From: Parachlamydiaceae bacterium
Lineage (GTDB): Bacteria; Chlamydiota; Chlamydiia; Chlamydiales; Parachlamydiaceae
Length of the DNA stretch: 24,364 nt
Assembly: GCA_030679615.1 (NCBI GenBank)
Contig: JAUXSJ010000304.1
Span: 1-24,364 of the forward strand
Direction of reading: 5' to 3'
The position numbers were made by a program, and so were the translations under genes. This document shows, piece after piece, positions 16,053-23,086 of the stretch. Position 1 is the stretch's first letter. The number at the start of each line of letters is the position of its first letter. The notes beneath the pieces were generated by a model. The model had not been told where the DNA came from and searched no databases. It saw only the letters and a program-made list of their open reading frames with translations.

Positions 16053-17210
16053 ATGACTGATTATTACGAAATTTTAGAAGTTCCTCGAAATGCAACAGCC
16101 GAAGAAATTAAAAAAGGCTATCGCAAAAAAGCTCTTCAGTTTCATCCTGATAAAAATCCAGGGGATGCAAAAGCTGAAAAACGTTTTAAAGAAGTTTCAG
16201 AAGCGTATGAAGTCTTAAGTGATGAGAAAAAAAGACAAATTTACGATCGCTACGGAAAAGAAGCCTTACAAGGTGGAGCCGGTGGAGGTCCTGGAATGCA
16301 AGGATTTTCTTCAATGGACGAAGCTCTTCGTACATTTATGGGTGCTTTCGGCATGGGCGGCGGCGGTGGTGAAACAATTTTTGATTTCTTTGGAGGCGGA
16401 GACTTTCGCGGTCAAGAAAGTAGTCGAGGTGCTCGACAAGGCGCAAGCAAACGGGTCAATATCACGATATCCTTTGAAGAAGCAGCGAGAGGTACAGACA
16501 AAGAACTTGCCGTTAGTAACTATGTTGCTTGTTCGACTTGTAATGGAAAAGGTTCTAGCAACCCGAAATCAGTAAAAACTTGTTCACAATGTAATGGAAG
16601 AGGTCAAGTCTTTGAACAAAGAGGCTTCTTTAACATGACAACAGGATGCCCAACCTGTCATGGTGAAGGAAAAGTTATTACGGATCCTTGCAAAAATTGC
16701 CGTGGTCAAGGTGTTGTTAAGGAAAAGCAACATGTTAAAGTGCATATTCCTGCTGGTGTAGATAGCGGAATGCGTCTTAAAATGAATGGACATGGAGATG
16801 CTGGACAGAATGGCGGTCCTGCTGGGGATTTGTATGTCTTCATCACAGTAGAATCGCATGAATTATTTGAAAGAGAAGGCAATGATATTCTCTTAGATGT
16901 ACCTGTTAGCTTTACTGAAGCTGCTTTAGGAACTAAAAAAGAGGTCCCTTCTTTATTTAATCATACCTGCCGGATTACTATCCCAGAAGGAACTCAAAAT
17001 GGAAAAATATTTAGAGTGACTGGAGAAGGTTTTCCAAATGTTCATGGTCATGGTCGAGGTGATTTGTTAATTAGCATTTTTGTTGAAACCCCAACAGGTC
17101 TAAATGAAAGTCAAAAAGAATTATTACGTCAATTTGGTGAAACCGAAGGAATTAATAATTTACCTAAACGCAAAGGCTTTTTAGATAAAATTAAAGAATT
17201 CTTTAATTAA
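16053..17210 (+). CDS. dnaJ: Chaperone protein DnaJ
   Basis: A 385-aa type I Hsp40 that delivers clients to DnaK and stimulates its ATPase. The J-domain spans residues 1-70 with H31-P32-D33. A Gly/Phe-rich linker runs about 73-135. Four CxxCxGxG zinc motifs lie at C160/C163, C177/C180, C199/C202 and C213/C216 (the last reads CKNCRGQG). The substrate-binding C-terminal domain follows to the end. Length is standard. It lies 277 bp after rpsU; I saw no CIRCE inverted repeat in that gap, so control by HrcA is not supported here. It converges on the coiled-coil gene across a repeat-rich gap. Confidence 0.97.
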   Translation: MTDYYEILEVPRNATAEEIKKGYRKKALQFHPDKNPGDAKAEKRFKEVSEAYEVLSDEKKRQIYDRYGKEALQGGAGGGPGMQGFSSMDEALRTFMGAFGMGGGGGETIFDFFGGGDFRGQESSRGARQGASKRVNITISFEEAARGTDKELAVSNYVACSTCNGKGSSNPKSVKTCSQCNGRGQVFEQRGFFNMTTGCPTCHGEGKVITDPCKNCRGQGVVKEKQHVKVHIPAGVDSGMRLKMNGHGDAGQNGGPAGDLYVFITVESHELFEREGNDILLDVPVSFTEAALGTKKEVPSLFNHTCRITIPEGTQNGKIFRVTGEGFPNVHGHGRGDLLISIFVETPTGLNESQKELLRQFGETEGINNLPKRKGFLDKIKEFFN

Positions 17211-17311
17211 TGCAACGCTTTATATGAATGATGTTAATAAATAAGTTTATGTTAACTAATTACTAAATTACTTAATATTAGATTTCTTTCAAAACTTAAA
17301 GGGGATTAAAT

Positions 17312-17447
17312 ACAAAGACACGAAGACTCTAAGGCACGAAGAAGTTTAAAGGATGGGCTTTATGATTCGAACACCATCTTTTACGTAAGGGACTCCAAAA
17401 TAATCTTGTCTTTGCTCTTTGTGTCTTCGTACCTTTGTGTCTTTATG
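17312..17447. repeat. Imperfect inverted repeat of 8-9 nt AAGAC units
   Basis: 17312-17344 (acaaagac, acgaagact, ctaaggcac, gaagaag) and the reverse complement of 17405-17447 (cataaagac, acaaaggta, cgaagacac) are the same kind of purine-rich unit in opposite orientation. The unit resembles that in the palindrome at 1107-1277. The remaining unrepeated part of 17211-17545 shows no gene. Confidence 0.65.
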
Positions 17448-17545
17448 TTGCATTTTTCTACACTCATTGACTCAACTCCAAATTGTGAATTCTAAGATGA
17501 AATCGCAAACCAAACCTTTTCTTCGATTCCTATATCGATCACTTA

Positions 17546-17713
17546 TATAGTCAATTAAATTACATTTGATAATTTTTGACCGCGTCAAAGCCTCGAGATT
17601 AAAAAATTTTTTCATGTGCAATATTAATTTAATATTGTACATGAAAAAATTTATTCAATCGCGAGGCTTTCACGCTGGTCAAAATTTTATCAACTGTGGT
17701 TTAATCGACTATA
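17546..17713. mobile_element. MITE-like palindrome, copy 1
   Basis: A 168-bp sequence beginning TATAGTCAATTAAA and ending TTTAATCGACTATA, palindromic over its whole length with arms of about 80 nt. Its near-identical twin lies at 18661-18829 in the same orientation. The ends are compatible with a TA target duplication, as in MITEs of IS630/mariner type; no transposase is present, so this is inference. The inner 24 nt of its right end encode the last residues of the minus-strand gene at 17690. Confidence 0.7.
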
Positions 17714-18508
17714 TTTAAATATTTCTCCCAAATTCTTTAAATGCATCTTAAATTCATCAAGAAGATTATTTAAATTATCAATATTTGATTGATGCCTATT
17801 AATAGAATTACCTAAATGTGAATTTTCTAATTTTCTTTCTTCAGCTAGTAATAATTTCTCGGTTATGCTAATGAGTTGTGTCATGTCTTTCTTATTTTTT
17901 TCATAAGATTTTAAATTTCTATAAACATTAAGAAATTTTTCTCCTATATTAATAAAATGATCAATATCTCTCTGCTGAATTTCACTTAGTGGCTTTTTAC
18001 TTATTATTGTATTAAAAGATGATATTTTAGGCTTTAAACTTTCGAGTTTATCACTCGCTTGAGAATCAAAATTTCTCCAGCCGTCTAACGTTTTTAAATT
18101 TTGTTGATGTCTGTTTTTAGATTTTGGTTGTACAGAATCAGTATAAGCTTGTCGTTCTCTCTCAAATAATTTTTCAACCCCTTTTGAAATTATTTTTTTA
18201 TCATCTCCTGTGATCATTTCCAGAGTATTTTTATTATCATCATCAGAATTAACTTTTTGTTTTTCAATTTTATTTATGGTTTTTTCAAATTTTTTTAATT
18301 CCTTAATTGAATTATCTACATCGTTTCTTCCTATTTTTGTTATTTTTTTTTCACTAATCGCTTCAAAATGATCAACTGTTTTTTTTATTTCTTTCAACTG
18401 ATCCAAAACTTTATTTTCATGTATCTTTTCTTTCAAACTTGGAATTTTATTTTCTGGTTGAAGAATATAAACTTGATTTTGCCCCCTATTAACTTGACTA
18501 CTATCCAT
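17690..18508 (-). CDS. Hypothetical coiled-coil protein flanked by repeats
   Basis: A 272-aa soluble, Lys/Glu/Asn-rich protein with long helical heptad-like segments (about residues 25-95 and 165-260) and no signal peptide or known domain. GGAG just upstream of the ATG is a good ribosome binding site. It lies between two direct copies of a 168-bp palindromic element. Its last seven residues and stop codon (YSRLNHS-stop) are read from the terminal repeat of copy 1, so the present C-terminus was probably created by insertion of that element. Low GC and isolation suggest a lineage-specific or transferred gene. Related coiled-coil proteins in environmental chlamydiae can be effectors; there is no direct evidence here. 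Confidence 0.6.
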   Translation of the reverse strand: MDSSQVNRGQNQVYILQPENKIPSLKEKIHENKVLDQLKEIKKTVDHFEAISEKKITKIGRNDVDNSIKELKKFEKTINKIEKQKVNSDDDNKNTLEMITGDDKKIISKGVEKLFERERQAYTDSVQPKSKNRHQQNLKTLDGWRNFDSQASDKLESLKPKISSFNTIISKKPLSEIQQRDIDHFINIGEKFLNVYRNLKSYEKNKKDMTQLISITEKLLLAEERKLENSHLGNSINRHQSNIDNLNNLLDEFKMHLKNLGEIFKYSRLNHS

Positions 18509-18660
18509 AATTTTCTCCTTCTAAAACATTTCGAAAAGGAAATAATTTTGAAACTGAATATAATTTTATTAAACAACTAAAAAATTAAGATTATATTTAA
18601 TTTTAATAAGGAAAATGCAAATCATTAGTTTACAATGTGAAGTTTCGTGAAGATTTTAGA

Positions 18661-18829
18661 TATAATCGATTAAATTACATTTGATAATTTTTGACCGCGT
18701 CAAAGCCTCGAGATTGAAAAATTTTTTCATGTGCATTATTGATTTAATATTGCATATGAAAAAATTTATTCAATTGCGAGAGCTTTCACGCTGGTCAAAA
18801 TTTTATCAACTGTGATTAAATCAACTATA
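18661..18829. mobile_element. MITE-like palindrome, copy 2
   Basis: This 169-bp copy of the element at 17546-17713, in the same orientation, begins TATAATCGATTAAA and ends GATTAAATCAACTATA. It shares the ACCGCGTCAAAGCCTCGAGAT arm with a few point differences and one indel. It lies about 150 bp upstream of the coiled-coil gene start, so the two copies bracket that gene. Confidence 0.7.
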
Positions 18830-18959
18830 ATTAAATAATTTTGAATTAATGTGATTAAATCGTTAATTAAATTGTTTAGTTAATTAAAAATTTAATCAGT
18901 ACGAATCGGGTTGTATTGTTTTTTTTGTAACCGTTCAGTCGGTTTAATCATTGAGTTCA

Positions 18960-19028
18960 GGCATGCGATTTGCAATTTGAGATAATGAATTTTAGAAAAA
19001 GTTTTATGCAAATCACAAATCACAAGCC
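18960..19028. repeat. Short imperfect inverted repeat
   Basis: 18960-18979 (GGCATGCGATTTGCAATTTG) and 19009-19028 (CAAATCACAAATCACAAGCC) pair with a few mismatches around a 29-nt loop; GATTTG repeats inside each arm. The rest of 18830-19055 is AT-rich and shows no gene. Confidence 0.55.
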
Positions 19029-19055
19029 AGAGATCCACACGGGATAGTCATAAAC

Positions 19056-19111
19056 TTAAGAAAATCTCTTACGCCACTAGCCGTGGCTAATGGCGTAAGA
19101 GATTTTCTTAA
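19056..19111 (-). terminator. Strong hairpin downstream of the SUMF1-like gene
   Basis: 19056-19076 and 19091-19111 pair perfectly over 21 bp, and TAGCC/GGCTA (78-82/85-89) extends the stem inward. It starts 18 nt after the stop codon of the minus-strand gene. No strong T-run follows on that strand, so termination is plausible but not shown; it may also be another palindromic element. Confidence 0.6.
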
Positions 19112-19128
19112 TTCGAAGTAAGAGACTA

Positions 19129-20988
19129 TTATTTAGCCACGCGAAAGCCAGTAAAGACATCACAATATCCTGGCGGTAAAGCTAGCCTTTCAGAAACACG
19201 CACTCCATCAGCGGTACTATCATAACATCCACCTTTCACAATTTTAAAATTGTTTGGTTCGCTTTTTTCATCCCAATCAGTTACCCACTCCCACACATTA
19301 CCACTCATATCATAAGCGCCGACAGGACTCTTGGCATCGTTTGTTTTTGTGATCGAACGTTCTTGTAGTGTCACGGGCAGCTGGTTTACACCATTATAAA
19401 ACCCTACAGGATTGGTTAAAACTAGAGAACTATCTCTTATCCTCGAAGGGTCACGATAATTAGCCCAAGTGCGATCTATTTCATTTTTTCCAAAGCCATA
19501 TTTATAACGCGTTCCAATAGATCCATCCTTTGAAATTGTCATTCCCGCTGCTTTTTCCCATTCATATTCAGAAAGTAGACGGCCACCATGACTTTTACAA
19601 TAAGCTGAAGCACCAAACCAAGTCACATTAATAACAGGATACAGTTCTTTATCATTTAACACTTCGATCAATACTTGATTATTTGTAGGTAAAGGTTTAA
19701 TCGTTAATTGAGATAAAGGATTTGCTTCTGTTGTTTTGCAAATTAATTGTCCCTCACGATCAAAAATATGACCAGGTTTAGAAATATCTATTTGAAAATT
19801 TTTATTTACTATTTCTTGTGTTACCCACGCAGCAAATTCTTGATTTGTTACAGGATAAACCCCTATAGAGAATTCAGGAATATTTATTTGTTTTGCTGGT
19901 CTTTCATTTTGATGACTATCTGTAAAAGGATCGCCGACGATGGCAACCCCCCCGGGAACATTAACAAACTGATGGGATGGCAAATTCTTTTTTAACGAAA
20001 TTTCTTTATGAACATGAATATCTTGATCTTCTGTTGACAATGACGAAAACAACTCAAGGGTACGAGGTAGACTATTATGTACTGTTACATATGTCGATTT
20101 TGTTAAATTCGATTTATCATCTAAGCGTTGATAAGTTAAAAGATAATGTCCTTCTGGAAGAAATAATGTGTTGTTATTTTGAGTAAAAATTTCATCAATG
20201 ATAATTTTTTTGTTCTTGGGAGATGTCAAAACAACATGGGTTGGGCCTAAAGTTTTTAAAACCAAGGGAGCTGAAATAGGCTGTGAAGCTTTGGAGGTTG
20301 TTGAAGTTGTTTGAGTTGTCTCTTCTTTATTTAATGATTGATCAGATTCTACTGGTTTTTCCTCAATCATTTCATTTTTGATTTCATCGTCAATGATTTC
20401 TTCTTTTTTCTTTTCTAGTTTATTGTTGGGAAGGTTTTCAACAAAATCTGTTTGAATCGTTTGTTTATTAATTAAATTTTTATTCGCAAAGTTTTCATTT
20501 GAATCAGCAATTTCACTCTTTTCTTTGAAAAGTGGTTTTATTTCAGGTTTTTTTAATAGAGATAAAACTTGGTAAATATCCTTTTTAGGAATATTTGGGA
20601 ATATTTTTGAATGAATCACTTGATCGATTTTTACAGTTTCACCCGGACGAATTATAACGGTTTTTGGAACAACTTCTTCAAAAAATCCATCATGATTTGG
20701 AACTATAAATTCAATATAGTAAATACCTGGAGTTAAAGAAGGTATTGCTACCGTTGTTGAAAAACCTGATTGATGACTATCCACAAATTGATTGTTTTTA
20801 GGGTATAACTCATGCTCATCTTTTTCATTGATCAGCCAAAAACGGATTCTATCCAAACGTTCTTTTGCTTGATTTGTTTCGAAAGTCACAATCAGTGTGC
20901 CTGTTTCATTTGAAAATGCGCTTCCAAAGATTATTGAAAACAAGAATAACAAACTTAAGCAATGCAATTTCGGGTGTTTTACAAACAT
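19129..20988 (-). CDS. Secreted protein with SUMF1/FGE-like C-terminal domain
   Basis: A 619-aa protein when started at the ATG at 20988; a TTG at 21006 is in frame but the ATG gives a clean signal peptide (hydrophobic residues 11-24, cleavage near SAFS). Residues 28-130 look like a beta-sandwich domain (LTPGIYYIEFIVPNHDG). About 150-240 is a disordered Lys/Glu/Thr-rich linker, about 245-310 a second beta domain, and 335-619 a formylglycine-generating-enzyme/sulfatase-modifying-factor fold (PVTNQEFAAWV, VTWFGASAYCKSHGGRLLSEYEWEKAA, YDMSGNVWEWVTDW, KGGCYDSTADG, GFR). The C-x4-C catalytic pair of true FGE is not present, so it is probably a binding or structural version. Chlamydial Pkn1 carries a related domain; no kinase domain is present here. 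Confidence 0.85.
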   Translation of the reverse strand: MFVKHPKLHCLSLLFLFSIIFGSAFSNETGTLIVTFETNQAKERLDRIRFWLINEKDEHELYPKNNQFVDSHQSGFSTTVAIPSLTPGIYYIEFIVPNHDGFFEEVVPKTVIIRPGETVKIDQVIHSKIFPNIPKKDIYQVLSLLKKPEIKPLFKEKSEIADSNENFANKNLINKQTIQTDFVENLPNNKLEKKKEEIIDDEIKNEMIEEKPVESDQSLNKEETTQTTSTTSKASQPISAPLVLKTLGPTHVVLTSPKNKKIIIDEIFTQNNNTLFLPEGHYLLTYQRLDDKSNLTKSTYVTVHNSLPRTLELFSSLSTEDQDIHVHKEISLKKNLPSHQFVNVPGGVAIVGDPFTDSHQNERPAKQINIPEFSIGVYPVTNQEFAAWVTQEIVNKNFQIDISKPGHIFDREGQLICKTTEANPLSQLTIKPLPTNNQVLIEVLNDKELYPVINVTWFGASAYCKSHGGRLLSEYEWEKAAGMTISKDGSIGTRYKYGFGKNEIDRTWANYRDPSRIRDSSLVLTNPVGFYNGVNQLPVTLQERSITKTNDAKSPVGAYDMSGNVWEWVTDWDEKSEPNNFKIVKGGCYDSTADGVRVSERLALPPGYCDVFTGFRVAK

Positions 20989-21079
20989 TCTTTTTAATTC
21001 CGTCAAATGAGTTTAAATGCAGCATAAAGATTGCCAATATTTTTTGGAACGATTTGGTTGTCTGATCTCAAATGTGTTT

Positions 21080-21318
21080 AAATTTTTGAGGGACGTCAGA
21101 GACAGCAGAGACAATAAGGCAATAGAAATTAACGATAACCTTTTCTTGTTATATCGTTATATCGTTATATCGTTTCCATCGTTAACTTGCTTCAAGACTC
21201 ATTTCAACTAAAAGTAAAATTTGCAATGAAAACAATATAGCAATATAACGATATAGTCCTATTTTTTGTCTAAGACGACCTTGCTATCTCAGCTGTCTCT
21301 GTCGTTCCTTAAAATTTA
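21080..21318. repeat. Nested composite palindrome, with copy C of the AACGATNGA element inside
   Basis: The outer arms 21080-21122 and 21281-21318 pair imperfectly and are made of GGGACGTCA/GAGACAGCA/GAGACAATA-type 9-mers. Inside lies a third copy of the ATCGTT/AACGAT palindrome (about 21128-21256) with its centre TTGCTTCAAGACTCATTTCA in the copy A orientation. The right arm of the inner element is more worn than in copies A and B. It fills most of the gap between the SUMF1-like gene and mcsA; 21319-21433 presumably holds the mcsA promoter, not resolved. Confidence 0.8.
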
Positions 21319-21433
21319 TGCACATTCGAGGTACAATGATGCATTTCCATCTTGCTTTCCAGTCAATATTTTTTTATATTTTAAAATATCACTTATATTA
21401 ATCTGATTTTTTATCAGCTAAGGTTTATTCAGT

Positions 21434-22012
21434 ATGTTAGAAAAATATCAAAGTAAAAATTTTCCTGATCGACCTCTAGAATGTACTGAATGTAAAAAAC
21501 CTATTATGGTTCGTTATACTGAAATTATTGGAAGCACAATCACTCATACAAGCATGTGCGCTGAATGCCCAGAGCTACGCCGACGTTTATATGGTACATC
21601 ACCAAAAGAATATATAGAAAATCAAGTGCAAGCAGGAGCGGGTTTAGAATGTGGAAATTGTCGAACAGCTCTTGAAGAAGTTAAACGTGGACATCGTTTA
21701 GGATGTTCGGAATGTTATGTCGTTTTTGAAGATGTATTAATCGTTGAAATGCAATCTTCGCTTGCATTACCTGCGCGTATTTTTCCAACAAAGAAAAACC
21801 TCCCGATTCATATTGGAAGAACACCAGGTGAAGTCCCTACAATCAATCTTTCTTCTCGATTGTTGGCATTAGATGAAGCTTTAAAAGAGACATTGAATCG
21901 TGAAGATTATGAACAAGCTGCGTGGTTGAGAGATCAAATTAAAGCTTTAACCGATAATCCACCACAATCTGATCCGAATAAACAAAAGGAAACTCCTAAT
22001 GAGCAATCCTGA
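21434..22012 (+). CDS. mcsA: McsA-like zinc-finger/UVR protein
   Basis: A 192-aa protein with two treble-clef-like CxxC pairs (C17/C20 with C42/C45, and C73/C76 with C91/C94) and a C-terminal UvrB/UvrC motif (about 147-180, LLALDEALKETLNREDYEQAAWLRDQIKAL cut at its core ALKETLNREDYEQAAWLRD). This is the McsA layout. In Firmicutes McsA activates the protein-arginine kinase McsB and works with ClpC. It corresponds to C. trachomatis CT676. The stop overlaps the mcsB start by 14 nt, implying coupled translation. No ctsR is present beside it. Name confident; role in an organism with a changed McsB is uncertain. Confidence 0.9.
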   Translation: MLEKYQSKNFPDRPLECTECKKPIMVRYTEIIGSTITHTSMCAECPELRRRLYGTSPKEYIENQVQAGAGLECGNCRTALEEVKRGHRLGCSECYVVFEDVLIVEMQSSLALPARIFPTKKNLPIHIGRTPGEVPTINLSSRLLALDEALKETLNREDYEQAAWLRDQIKALTDNPPQSDPNKQKETPNEQS

Positions 22013-23078
22013 TTCCTTTCCGCACCCTTTTTTATGTAAAGAAAGTTCTTGGGAAAAAAATCCAAATCCAATCTGGCTTGGCTCCACCGTGACCCTCAGT
22101 AGAAATTTAGAAAAATTAAATTTCCCGGGAAAATTAGCAACAGATAAAAAAAAACAAATCATCTCTCTGATTTCAAAAGATTTGATCAGTAGTAGTCACT
22201 TAAAAAATCCTAAGTTAATTCTTGCAGAAGAAATGCCACCTATTGAAAAAGAGTTCTTGGTGGAACATTTTTTATCTGAACAAGGTTTTAATCAAACCCA
22301 TATTGGAGAAGCTTTTTTATTAGATGATAGCGGAGAATTTCTTGCTGTCATAAATTTACAGGATCATTTGTTTCTTCACCTTTTAGATGTGAATGAAGAA
22401 TTGGAAGCATCTTGGAATCAATTAATAAAAATTGAATCTCAACTAAATCAATCCTTAAATTTTGCCTTTTCTCCAAAATTTGGTTTTTTAACCTCTGATC
22501 CTACACAATGTGGAACTGCTTTAATTGTTCATGTTTTTCTTCACTTGCCAGCTCTTCTTTATACAGATCGTTTAGATGACATTGTAAAGAAATCTCAAGA
22601 GGAAGGAATCCAATACTCAGGCTTGCAAGGAAATCCCACGGAATTAATCGGTGATATTGTTTCTTTTCGAAATCGATACACTTTAGGTTTATCTGAAGAA
22701 AATATCCTCTCTTCTTTGCGTACATTGGCAACAAAATTGGTGGTAGAAGAAAAAGGAGTTCGACAACATTTAAAGAACGAAAATGAAAATGAACTTGCGG
22801 TGATTAAAGACAAAGTCAGTCGAGCTTACGCCATTCTATTACATTCGTACCAAATCGAAGCAGTTGAAGCTTTAGAATCATTAAGTCTTTTAAAATTAGG
22901 ATTAGATTTAGAATGGCTTAAGGGGATTACTCAAAGTGAATTAAATAAACTTCTTTTTTCCACACGTCGTGGACATTTACATTGTCATTATAATCAAATC
23001 ATTACATTAGATAAATTCCCTCATCTTCGAGCTGAATTTATTCATCAAGCCTTAAAAAATGTTGAGTTACTTATATAG
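21999..23078 (+). CDS. mcsB: McsB-like ATP:guanido phosphotransferase, probably inactive
   Basis: A 359-aa protein matching McsB, the protein-arginine kinase, across its length: LSRNLEKLNFPGKL (34-46), LHLPALLYTDRLD (181-193), RYTLGLSEENILSSL (226-240) and SRAYAILLHSYQIEAVEALESLSLLKLGLDL. The residues used for catalysis in active family members are replaced. SSRIRLARN is GSTVTLSRN (28-36), NEEDHIR is NLQDHLF (119-125), SCPTNVGTGLRAS is SDPTQCGTALIVH (166-178), and RGIYGEGS is lost. It corresponds to C. trachomatis CT675. It overlaps mcsA by 14 nt and is followed 8 bp later by a kinase-like gene. Most likely a pseudo-arginine-kinase kept for binding. Confidence 0.85.
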   Translation: MSNPDSFPHPFLCKESSWEKNPNPIWLGSTVTLSRNLEKLNFPGKLATDKKKQIISLISKDLISSSHLKNPKLILAEEMPPIEKEFLVEHFLSEQGFNQTHIGEAFLLDDSGEFLAVINLQDHLFLHLLDVNEELEASWNQLIKIESQLNQSLNFAFSPKFGFLTSDPTQCGTALIVHVFLHLPALLYTDRLDDIVKKSQEEGIQYSGLQGNPTELIGDIVSFRNRYTLGLSEENILSSLRTLATKLVVEEKGVRQHLKNENENELAVIKDKVSRAYAILLHSYQIEAVEALESLSLLKLGLDLEWLKGITQSELNKLLFSTRRGHLHCHYNQIITLDKFPHLRAEFIHQALKNVELLI

Positions 23079-23086
23079 CAACCTCT

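Noticed and set aside
17546..18829. Complete insertion sequence with the 272-aa protein as transposase
   Set aside because: The protein has no DDE, HUH or recombinase motif and reads as a coiled coil, so the enclosed gene is not a recognisable transposase.
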